DNA of 64,000 bases from Sarcocystis neurona (lineage: Eukaryota > Apicomplexa > Conoidasida > Eucoccidiorida > Sarcocystidae), in the NCBI GenBank assembly GCA_000727475.1, contig KL647299.1, forward strand, positions 203,309 to 267,308, read 5' to 3'. Shown here piece by piece: positions 1-12,200 of this stretch; the stretch's first letter is position 1, and every line of letters begins with the position of its first letter. The notes under the pieces are model-generated. The model searched no databases, was not told the origin of the DNA, and saw only the letters and a program-made list of their open reading frames with translations. A program made the position numbers and the translations under genes.

Positions 1-62
1 GTGGTTTCAACACACATGTCCACACACGTACGCGTGCCCTGCGCGTTGTCGTTCAATATCAG

Positions 63-263
63 AAAGTGGAGCCGTGGCGATGCATGCGTTTTCCTCGACG
101 CCGCTTCTCGCACAGCGCGCTGCTGGTGCAGGAAGCAGCCGACGCAGCAACGTACGTAGGCGAGGCATGCGTCTCTCCGCTGCCGGTGAAGAAAAATTAT
201 ACGCTGCTACTTTTTGGGGGATGTGATGGCTCTGTGCCAACAGGCGACATTTGGCTTCTGGAC
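63..263 (+). CDS. TYW2: TYW2 fusion exon: kelch repeat
   Basis: Open in phase 0 from acceptor atatcag to donor gtaagt at 264. It has the kelch signature: an R-rich R..HSALL segment, then YTLLLFGGCDG, then GDIWLLD. The exon joins in phase 0 to 1831, completing DIWLLD-LPRLRW, a typical kelch blade boundary. An earlier start within the first 62 bases cannot be excluded. Confidence 0.8.
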
Positions 264-3200
264 GTAAGTGCGCACCTTTTTGACTCATACGTTTCTCTTC
301 TTCTCTTGTTGCCACCCGTTCCTTCTACGAATACGTGTGTACAGATATACGTATAATGACGTACACACATGTATTCATAGCGTGTGTGTATATATATATG
401 TATATATACATGCATCAGTAAATATATACATATACGCTCGTGCATACACATGCAATATATATATATATATATATATATGCAGGTCTAGACGTGGCCGTAC
501 ACGGATAGCTTTGTACTTGTACGTCTCCTGCTTACTCTTAGGCGGCTTATTCATGTAGAAGTCTGGGTATATGAGATCATATATATATATATATATGTAG
601 TTGTGTGGGCACACATGCAGTTTTGTGTATATACTCATATTTGGGTACAGGTGTCTATGCGTATATGCGCGCACATATATGTATGTATATATGTATATAT
701 ATGTACATATACGCGTACGTACACCTATATATATATATATATATATATGTATCATAATTGCATATGTATTCATACGTGTACACTAGTATACATACATACA
801 TACATACATACATCGATTCACATATATACATATGCGAAGATAGATGGACTCGCACATATATATATATATATATATGTATGTATATACATATACATATATA
901 CATATATATATATACACACACATAACACGTACATCCAGTGCCGTTCCCTTTTTATAAAAAAAGAGTTTCCATCTCTTTCTGTTTCCCGTTTTCTCCCTCA
1001 TATCTTCCTTCTCTTCTCGTTGTTCTTCCTCTCGTGCGCGTCGTCGGGCTACTTTTCTCGTTTCCTTCGTCTTCTTCTTCCTCCTGTTCCGTCGTCCTTC
1101 TCGTTTTCTTCTCTCTTCCAACTTGCTTCCTCCTCTCGCATCTGTCCTCTCATTTCTCCTCTCTTTCCGCTTTCATTTCCCTCTCCCTTCAGATGTTCAG
1201 CTCTTCGGTTTTGCCGTAACGTTTCCTCCTCATTCTTTTCCGTCCTCTGATCCTCCGTTCTCTACGTGTCTTACCACATTTTCTCTTGCGTCCCTCGTCT
1301 TCCTCTCTTTTTTCGCTTCTCTTTCTTCCCTCCTCTCTTATTTTCCTCTCCTCCTCCTCTCCTTGCTGCTCTGCTGCGTCTTCTGCCGCTTCTTCTCACT
1401 CTGTCTCTTTTCGTGTGTTACTGCCACCGTGGTGGCTGATGGCGACAAGACACCTCATGTCTTTTTCCCCTCACTTCTTTCCCTTTTCCTCATTTTATTC
1501 CGTCGAGTTTTCTCCCTTCTTTTCGTTCTCGTTCCTCTACTACTACTAGAACTCCTCCTTCTTTTGTCCGGCGCCTCTCTTCCTGTTTTGTGCCCCAGTC
1601 CTGTGGCCCGTTTTCCCTCTCCTCTCTTTTCTCCATGCTTTTCTCTTCTTTTCTTCTCCTTGCGTTTGGTTCGCCGCATTCTGCGTTCGCGATTTTTTCC
1701 TTTTTATTGCCGTTCCGCTGCGGCTGCTTCATCAAATCTTCCCTTTTTTTCTTCTTGCCTGTAGTCTTCTCCGAGTTCCTCTCTGCCTTCGTCAGTCTTC
1801 CATCCTCTTGCCCGTGCGCTGCTGCTGCAGCTGCCTCGGCTGCGATGGCGCTTTCTCTCTGACGTACCCCACGCCGAATCGTCGTGGCGTTGCCGCAGCG
1901 GAGCAGCTCTTTTCGAAGAAAATGGAAAAATCCATTTTTATCTAGTTGGCGGCGGAGGCATTTGTTTCACGTTCGGGTCACACGCAGACCCTCCTCTTCA
2001 AATTATTATCCCAGGCGCCCAGCTCTTCGGTCCCACCTCTCCCGAATATAAACATGAAGACAACAAAGTATATTTCCGACCGTCGCACACCCACATATAT
2101 ATGTGCACGCATGCAATATTTATGTCTGTCTATTTCTCTTCTTCCTTCCCATTGTTGCAGCAGCGACGCAGCTTGTTCTCCCATTTCTTGTTGTTTCCTT
2201 TTTCGCCTTCCTCTTCTTCATCTTCTTCTTCTTTTTCGTCTTCTTCTTGCTTCGTTTCCTTCTTGCCTCTTTTCCTTCTTGTGTGGCCTCGCTGGCTCCT
2301 GTCGCTGCCTGTTCGTTTTCCACTTCTTTGTCCCCTCCCTGTTCGCGCTCCCGTTTTTTCCCAAGTTTCTCCGTACGTCTGGCCTCGTGTCTTTTTGCTT
2401 CCGTTACTTCTGTTGCAGTTGTAAACTCATCCATCTCTACGCCTCTTTCACTTTGTTCTGATACAGCCACGTCCTTCCAGCTTTTTTTTTCCTCCCTCTC
2501 CTTTTGTTTCGCCGTATCGTCCTCTTGTTCGTCTCATCTCTTCCCCTGTGGTTCCGTGACCCTCTCATTGCTTCTCCTTGTGAAGAAGAGACGCAAACGC
2601 TTCATGGCACGGCCGCGAAATACCCATAAAACACGACGCCAGACAAGGAAAAATAGAAATTAAGTGCGCGAGGGGATGCCGCTGAAGGATTTCTCTCCCC
2701 AGTGCTCCTTGCGCTTCTTCTCCTCCTCTGGTTTCTCCGTCTCCACTTGCGAATCTTTTTTCTTCGTTTCACCGCTGCTTTTTCATGTGTTTCTTCTGGT
2801 CGGACTTCGCTGCTGCTGCTGCTGGTGCGTCGCTCTGTCTCTCGCGCGTGAGTCTTCTTGTTGCTCTTCTTCCTCTTCGACGTGTTTTCGTTCTTCATCG
2901 TTTTAACCTGCTTGCTCCATCGCTGGGTCTTCCTCTCCTTTCTTCTCTGCTTGTTGTTCTGTATTCCTCTTCCGCTGTTGCTGCTGCTGTTGGTTCGGTG
3001 TGCTGCGCAGCTGCTGTTGCTCAGTATTTCTCCGGTGCTTGCGCGCTACCTCTTCATCCTCCTGGTGCTGTTACGTTCCCAAGGCATCTTTGCTGTTTTA
3101 CCACGCATCAGCTTTGTCAGATTACCGCTGCAGCATGCGTTCTGCTTCTCTGTAGCTCGCTGCTACCGTTGTTTCGTTTTTTACATATCGACACTGCTGC

Positions 3201-6200
3201 CGTTGTTTGCAGTTGCTGCTGCGTCGACTTGCTTGTTCCTGCTGCTGCGACTTGTGTGTTCCTAGTGCTGCTGCTCGTGCGCGTGCGATTCTGGCTTCTG
3301 GTGCTGCCATTGGTGTCGCGCGTGGTGCTGCTGCTGGCGTATCTGCTGCTGCCGCTCCTGCCGTATTGTTGCTGCTTGTCGTCGTCCGACTGCTGCTCGT
3401 GGGATAGCTGCTGCGCCTGCTGCTGCTGGTATTCCTGCTGGCATTGCTGCTGGTATTCCTGCTGATACTGCTGCTGCTGTGCTGCTGGCATGTTGCAGGA
3501 GATCGCGTTGATGCTGCTGCAGCTACGACTGTGCGCAAGCGATAGTCCTGCTTCTGTTGTTATATCTGTGAGTTACGCTGCTTCCGTCATTGCTCTTTTC
3601 CTTTTTGCTGTTGTGTTGATATTTCTCTTTTTCCTGCTGTTGTTTCTGCTGCTGTTGATATTTCTCCTGACCCGCCGCCATTGCTGCTGTTGTTAACATT
3701 TCTCTTCGTCCTGCTGCTGTTGCTATCTTTCTGATGTTTCCCTTAGTCGTGTTGGTGTTGCTGCTACAGAAGAAACGAATGCAGTCGAAGGACTCGGGCC
3801 CCCTTCCGCCTCCTGCCCTGTCGCTATCCGCCTCAACGTCTGCAGCGTACGTTTTTGTTTCCGTTCTAGTACTGGATTCTCTGCTGATTAATTTCTTTTA
3901 TCTTGCACACCAAACTCGCTTTTATCTCTCGTTCTTCCTGTCTGTCCCTCTATTTCTCTCTCTGTCTTTCTCTCTCTCATCACTGTCTTCTTCTTTCTCT
4001 TCTTCTTCACTGTCTTTCTCTGTCTCTCTCTGTGTCTTCGCATCGCATGTGCACAAGTCCACTATTCTGCTTCCTCGGGACGTGCGCGTCTCAACTTGTC
4101 CGTCAAACGTTCGTAAATACATGGCATTTCCTGTCGCTCCCCATGCTGCCCGTAAAAAGACATGCAAATACGTATGTGTTTCTAACTGCATATATATATA
4201 TATAGCGTATATTCGTAGTCGTGTGTATTGTCTGTGTATTTGTATGTTCTGAAAAAAAAAATATATATATATACGCATACATTTGTAGTGTATATGGACG
4301 TATTAATTGTCACTCCTCTCCAGTGTGTCTCGGAGCGTGCACATACGTGAACTACCCATATATGTGTATATGTTTACATATGTTCGTACTGATTTATGTA
4401 TGTACATATATATATATATATTTCCACATGTACCTACGTAGACGCATATACGTGTAGTATATGTATATGTCATTTGTCGCTCCTTTTTGGCATTTCGTCT
4501 GCTTTTTATCTCTGGGCTGCCGCTGTTGCTACTGCTGCTGCAGAGGCGGTGGCGGGGGACGGAATCCTGCGACAAAGGACGGGGGAATGGACCTGCACGA
4601 GACAGCGATGGGGAAGTTGACGCGAGAGAGAAAGGACCGGCAGCAACAGCAGTGGGAGTTGCTGAATAACAAGCATGCGTCTGTATTGCTGCTGCAGGCT
4701 CCGAGCGCCTGCGCTGCTGCCTGCGCGAGTGCGGTAGCTGTCGCCGAAGGAAAAGGAGAGCCATACGCACCAGCAGCAGCAGCAGCAGAGGTCAAGGCAG
4801 AGGACGAAGACAGGGGAAGCGTAGACTCAGGGAAGGGACTGCAGCAGTGCCAGGAGAAAGAGAGGAATACAGACGAGGAGCAGCAAGAGAAAGAAACGAG
4901 CGCTGCTGCTGCTGCTGTGTCTGCTGCTGTACGAAAGCCGTGGCAAGACAACGGAGGGACCCGACCCAGACACAGAGTTGAGGACGGTAAATAAGCGGGT
5001 CCTCTCTACATTCTTCAGCGAGCCGTTCCTTTTTCTTTCCTCTCCTCTTCTTCCTTCCGTATTCTCCTTCGTCTGTGCTGTGTGTGGGATATACTCCCGC
5101 GTGCGTATGCCAGACAGACAAAGAAACACAGGTGATGGCCGCTGGAGCTGCTGTTCTGCTGCCCTGTTGCTGCTGCTGTTTTGCTGCTCTGCTGCTTCTA
5201 GTGTCCTTGCTCTTGCTCCTGCTGCTCTCGCTCCTGCTGTTCTTTCTCCTGCTGCTCTTTCTCGTGCTGCTGTTGCTCCTGCTACCCTTGCTCCTGCTGC
5301 CGTGCTGCTGCCGGTGGTGCTGCCCGATTCTGCTGTTGCTGCTGATCCATTTTGCAGCCGGTGCTGCTCCTGCTCTGCTGTTCACTCTTGTCGGCCGCTG
5401 CTTTTTTTCGCTAGGCATGGTTGCTCTGCTGCTGTTGCTGCTTTCGTTGTTGTGCTCGTGCAACAACACTGCTGCTGCTGCTGCCTCTGTGGATTGCTGC
5501 CGCGACTCTGCCACTGCTGCTACTGCGTTGCTGCTGCTGCTGCTGGAAGTGTGGACTGCTGCTGCCGCTCTGGACAGCTGCTGCCGCTCTGGACAGCTGC
5601 TGCCGCAGTCTGAGCTGCTGCTGTTGCTGCCGACGTTCTCTGTCTCCTCGTCTTTGAATGCCTCTGCCTGTGCTCACTGCTATCGCCGCTGCTGCTGCGT
5701 CGCCTCAGCTGCTGCGTCTCTTCTGCTGCTGTGGTTGCTGCTCCTTTGCTGCGGGTGCTGCATTGCGGGTGCTGCACTGCTGCCGCTGCTGCGGCTGTCC
5801 TCCGCTGTTGGGCTGTCTCCATGGGCAAACTCTGCTGCCACTCCTATCGGAGAGGAGCCTGCGGTGGCCATCGCCGTTGATGCTGCTGCTGTTGCTCTTG
5901 GGTTCTGTTGCTTGGACGCAGGCAGAGCGACAGTCGGTACGTCGTTCCGCAGAGAAAGGAAAAAGAGGTTCTCCTTCAGTGACTGTGCGCTTGCATGTAT
6001 GCAAGAGGTTGCTGCTGCCTGTTCAGCGCGACAGCAGCAGAACGTCACAAGTACCGGTCCCGACCTCGAGGCTGCTGTTGCTGCTGCTGCAGCGCATTCG
6101 CCTGCCACTCCTTTCGCTGCCCAGGTGTCTGCTGCTGCTGTTCGTCGTTCGTCACGTCTTCCTCCTCCTTCTGCTGTTGCCACTCCTCGCGCCGCGACTA

Positions 6201-9200
6201 CCGACGCTCTTCCCTCGGGAAAATACGAGCGCCTCGGAGACGTGCTGCTGCTCCGTCTCCAGGACTACGAGCTGCTCAAGACGTGGATGCAACAGATGTA
6301 TGTCGGGCGGTCTTCGTTTTATTCTTTTTCTCATGTGACTCTCCTTCTGTTCCTCTTCCGTCATCAACGTATAACAGCCGTGCTTATCTTTCTGACTTCC
6401 AGGACATCGTATATATACACACGTAATACGAGTACGTTTATACATACCCCCCCTTCAGATGCACGCGCATATACACAGGCGTGTCCGTATCTGTGTATCT
6501 GTGTATGTGTGTGTGTATGTGTGAACGCACAAATATACGTATACGCATAAATATATATATATATATATATATGTACATATCTATTAATACACTTACACAT
6601 ATCCATGTAGGTACACACGCATATACGTACACATATGCTTATATATATATATAAATAAATGTGTATATTTATGGATATACACACATCGATATAGGTACAC
6701 AAATAAAAATATATATATATATATGTGGATGTACACTGCACCTCAGACGACAATGCTGTTGTTTTGCATATACGTGTAGAATTGTGCGTGCGTGTCTTCT
6801 GCAAGAAAATCCTTGTCTACCTGCGTCTCAGCAACGACGTGAATATAAAGACTGCTAGTAGCCGTGCGTGATTGTGAATCCGGGTGTAGATCTACATACA
6901 TTTGTCCGTCTGCCTCTAGTTGGGAGACGACGTGAAGAGGGCCGTGTGTTCAGAACGAAACTTCTCCATGTACATGGAGGTTCTCCACGTGGACATCTAC
7001 GCGCGTGCAAAGTTCTGTTACAGTTAATGCGAGAAAAATCGAACCGCGTGTGTCCCAAAATATGGTGAAGAATATACACCTTCGCACCAGCCCCACAGAT
7101 CCACGTGTGTACGCGTGTGGATAGATGTGTGGGTAAGTCTGTCTACGTACGTGTGAATTCTCATACATGCACATATACACATCAACATGTTATATACACA
7201 CACATATATATAGACACAGTAGGTGTGTATATGTACATGTGAATTCTCATACAAGCACATACATACATCTACATACTATATACACACATATATATAGACA
7301 CACATATATTTATATATGCATATATATATATGTCTATATTTACATGTTTGTATCCATATATATGTACACGCTTTCATGTATATACAAATGTACGTACATA
7401 CAGTTGTTTCTATTGCTAACTTCGTATTTGCCACTGTGTGTGCATGTAGGTGACTGTCTTGCATGCGCGCGCGCGGGCTTGGTGGGGCGTGTGCTGCTGC
7501 GCACAGAAGGTTGTTTTTTCTTTGCTTCTGTTGCTGCTGCTATTTACTGCTGCTGAGCTTGTGCGGCGGTGCCTCCGAGAAGAGCAGTAGCAGCAGCGCC
7601 GAGCAAAGTGCCTCTGTGGGATGGTGCCACTCGTCGTTTGCGCGCATGCAGCGAAGGAGGAGCAGCAACAGCAGACGGGATGGGAGGATGTGTCCAAGAA
7701 ATATTTTGGCAGCTGCTCGCGACGAAGATGAACGTGCGTGGGATTGCGGTGCAGCACTTCGTCACGGGTCCTGAGCGAAGAAGCAACGTGAGACAAGAAG
7801 ATCTTACAACAACAACAGCAGCGCTGTCTACACAAATATCTATTCTTCTTCATCCACTCCTGCCTACTCAAGCGTCTCTGTATCTGTCTGTAACTATATA
7901 TATCTATATGTATATATATATATATATGTTGTTTTGTACACACACATATCGGCGTACATCTCTTTTGCGTGTCTGTACAAGAGCAACTTAGATATACGTA
8001 CACATATGCATAGAGATATGTATGTATGTATGTATATGCACATATATATATATATATATACATTTATACCTGTGTATGTGTGGACAGATGATTGTACGTA
8101 TGTGTGTGTGTACGTACGTCTGTACAAATAAATATATGTATATATGTATCTATACATATATATGTATATGTGTGTGCATCCACGTACATGTATGTGTGTA
8201 ATTATGCGTGTACATATATATATATGTATAAATGTACATATATACGGACACACGTATGTGTATGTATGCACATAAATATGTGTGAACACACATTTGCGTG
8301 TATGTCTGTATGTACAAGTATGTTTTTACGCGAGCATGGGTAAAAATCTGTGGGGACACGTGACTGCAAACGCGCATCCGCAGGTTTTCTTCCTTTATGG
8401 AGATGGTGGGCTCGTAAATCACCGAGAAAACGGGGTGGTATATCACTTCGATATAACGCGGTGCATGTTCGCGTCCGGCAATGGCACAGAAAGGTAAGGA
8501 CTGCGGCAACAACAGCAAGAACACCATCAACCGTATCAGCAGCAGCTCCGCAGTCGCAAGAAGAGCAGCAGCTACAGTCGCAACAGCAGGAGCAATAGCA
8601 ACAAGTGCAAGAGGACTAGCAACGGCAGCAATGGCAATGCTGCAACAGCAGCAGGAACACCGAAAAGGGCAACACCTGCCGCAGCAGTAGCAATCACAGC
8701 AGCTGTAATATCAGCAGCAACATGTGCAGTAATAGTACCAACAGCAAAGGGCAACAGCTGCAGTAGCAGGAGCAACGCACGATAGACGACAGCAGCAGCA
8801 GCAGCGCCAACAGCAGCAGTAGCAGTAGGAACAGCAGGAACAACGACAAGAGCAACAGCCGCAGCACCCGCAGCAATGACAGGAACAGTAGTATAGACGA
8901 CAGAGAGCGTACGGCGGCAGCTGCTTTGCAGAGAAGCTGCGCCAGGGACGTCAGCAGCTGCAGCAATAACACTGCGACAGCGTTGTCGCGGCAGTTCTCC
9001 GCGGGTCAACAGCAGCAGCAGCGGCAGACAACCACAAGCAGCAACCGCAGCAGGCGAAGAAGAAGAATAAGAAGAGCAGCAGCTGGAGCGTCGTGGCCGC
9101 AGCAGCACCAACAGCAGCAGCAGCAGCCGCGGGAGCACGTGCGGCAGCGTCAGAGAGCAACAGCAGGAGACGGCTACACAAGTCACGCGTCACCAGCGGG

Positions 9201-12200
9201 CTTGTGCACAAATGTGTGTGATGTTCTCCGTTTCCCTCTATGTCTGTGATCTTCCAGCCCTTTTTCTTCTCTTTGTTGATTCTTTGCTCCCCTCGCGGAC
9301 CGTTCGTTCTACCTAACCTCTTTTGCTCTTCTTTGAACTTCTCTTTCCTCCGGTTTTTCTCTCTCTGTGATGCTGCCCTCGTTCCTCCTTTGTATGACGA
9401 AGTCTTTTTTTCTTTCTTTTTCTCTAATTCTCTCTCTGCCGAGGCGGTACCTTTGCTGCGCCTCGCACAGCTACTGCTGTAGCTGTCACTCCTGCTGCTC
9501 TACTTGGTGCTGCTGCTGCTGCGTTTTCACATGGGCACTGCTTTTCCCTGCTGCTGTTTCCTGTCTCGTGCAAATATTCGCGACGCCGCAGTTTTTCTCT
9601 GTGCTGCTGCTCTCCGCGTGTAGCACCTTGACTGCTGCTGCTGCCATTGTTCCTGATGCTGGGCTGATTTACCCTTTCTTGCTGCCGCGTTGCTGCTCTG
9701 CGACTGTCTCTCCTCAGCGTCTTCGTCGACGTTGCTGCTGCATCACGAGCATTTTCTATTGTCGTCCGCCCCACAGCGCTCTCCTCTGGTTCATTAGGTC
9801 ACGTTCCTGCTGTGGCGGTGTTTTTGTCTGGCCTCCGTTCTTCCTCTGACGCGGATGCCGCGGCAGCTGTGATTAATCTGCGATGAGCCTGCTGCACGTG
9901 CTCCTCTTGCAGCGTCTGCGTATGTTCTGCTTCTCCTGATGCTGCCGTATTCTTCTCCGCAGTTTCTAACGTCGCTGCTGCTGCTGCCTCCTCTCGTGTG
10001 CATGTCTGCTGCGTTTGCTGCTTCTCTTTTCCGCGGCTCCTGTTGCTGCGTCTCTTCTGCTGTTGTTCTTTCTTGCTTCACGTAATGTGATGGCAGTGCC
10101 GTCTCCCCTTGTTGATGTTGCCTTTGCCTGCTGCGTCTCTCCCCGCCTGTTGCTGCCACAAATCCGCGTGACGCCTCTGTCTGGGCTTGTCTTTTTTCAT
10201 CGCAGGCAGCGCTTTGCAAATTTGATCTATGAAGGCGGACGAAATCGAGCAGAGCGTGTGGTGGATCTCTTCTGTGGCGTCGGCTATTTCTCTCTCGCCG
10301 CTTTGACTCGGGTGCCGCCGGACCGCTTGCAGCACGTGTTCGCCTGCGACTGGAACAAAGAAGCTCTAGGTGTAAGAAATTAAGGAAGAGCAAACGTGAA
10401 TGAGAAAGAAGAAGAGAAAGCTGAAGCAGACGGAAATAAAGAGCGGCTGAGAAAAGTAGAGGAGGCTGACACAGAGAGAAAGAAAGGGCGAGACCTAGAG
10501 TTAGCAGAAGCGAGCGGGACTGACGACGAGAGGAAAAATAAGAAGAACTAGACTCACTCGTGTAACCTCATCACCAGAGGATCCATTTACTCGGGTCCTT
10601 TTCAAAGGCAGAAAGTGCGGCTCTCTGCTTTTTTCTTCTTTTCTTCGTGTGTGAGGACGAAAAAAGGGAAACCGACGTCTAGGCATCCGTCGTAGGCACC
10701 TGTGTTTCTGTGTATGTATGTAGGTGTGTATGTGTGAGTGTATGTATGTACGTGTCTACATATGTATGTTTGTATATTTGTATGTGTGTGTGTACGTGTG
10801 TACGTGTGTGTGCGCCTATATATATATATATATATAATTATAATGTAGCTACACGTATACGAATATCCCAAGGATGTGGGAAAATAGAAGTATGCACGTC
10901 CTCGTAGATATAATTGCCCACGTCGATCAACGTTTACGATTTTTGCACTTGTGTAGCATACCTGCGTACGCGTATATAGCATATATGTACCTACGTGTAT
11001 GTACGTGTGCGCATAGACGCACATACCTCTTCTATGTAGACTGTCATATATATATATATGTACGTCTATTATATATATGCAAATGGGTGGTTGCGACAGC
11101 GTGAGTTGCCGGTGTACGTACGGTTACAGCAGAAGAACGAAACAGCTCAAGCGCGTCTGCATGAATTTTTTTAAAAAAAATTTGTACATCTCTTTTGTTT
11201 GTGGGAAGACTCGTGTCTGTGCTGCATGTTTTTTTTTTCACTTTTCGTCTTTTACTGATTCTTTGTAGCCGTCTCCGGATCCGTTTGACGTTTCCTTTTC
11301 CTTTTTCCTTCTTGCAGTATTTTCGAGAAAGTCTTCACTTGAATCGCGTCGACCCGTCAAGGGTTTCTTTCTTTCACTGCAACAGTTTCCTTCTACCTGG
11401 AACAACTTATGATACCGGTGGAAACACCAGCAGCGACAGCCGGCCGCGCTCTGCCTTTCCCCTCTCCCCTGCTGCTGCGTCCTCTCTTCCCCTTACAGCT
11501 GCCGGTTCTTCTCTCGCGGCTGCAGCGGCCTCGTCTGCTGTTACCGCTGCTTCTCCTTCTTTTTCTGCTGCTACTGCAGCCTTGCCTGCCTATTTAGTTG
11601 GAATGGCGGATCGGGTATCGCTTGGGTTGCTACCTTCCTGCTTAGGTGCGCTTCAAACTGCGCTGCTGCTGCTCAATAGTCAAGAGGGAGGCGTGCTGCA
11701 CGTGCACGGTGTCGCCCCAGCAACATTCGTTCCTTTCACTTTTTCTTCGTCATTGACGACTTCTTGTTCTTCTCCTCCTTCTTGCTCTGCTCCTCCTTCT
11801 TCTTCTCCTCCTCCTCGTCCCTGTTCTTCTTCTTCCTCATCCTGCTTTCCTGCATTTACGTCCTACCGCGAGTATATCGATGTGAGCTTTTCTGTACAAT
11901 CTGGTATGAACTGGAGAGATGTTTGGCCAGAGGCACCAGAAGCGGCAACAATATGTTTACCAGCAGCAACAACGGAGACGAGGAGCAGCACGAGTAGCTG
12001 TGCTGAAGAAGAAGCCGGTTCGCTTTCTTCTCTGGGAGATGATGCTCTGCCAAAGAAAGCGTACGCAGCAACAGACAAGAAGGAAGAAAAAGAGGAAGAG
12101 TGTAATCATACAGAACAGCAGCAGCAATGGAAGAAAGAAACGGAAGAGGAAGAGAAGGTGAAGAAGAGAGAAGAAGGGAAGGAGGCGCCAAAAAAGAATT

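Noticed and set aside
78..88. TGCATGC word, known as an ApiAP2/promoter motif in apicomplexans
   Set aside because: Here it is inside a coding exon, and similar words are frequent in the TG/CA microsatellites, so no regulatory call is justified.
3117..3538. Glutamine-rich open frames on the minus strand
   Set aside because: Reverse complement of the GCT tract; no conserved motif, no splice-consistent partners, and it lies inside the TYW2 gene on the opposite strand.
5075..5921. Very long open frame rich in L, C, A
   Set aside because: Translation of a (GCT)n array open in several frames; only the part after 5922 shows TYW2-like sequence and splice-phase support.
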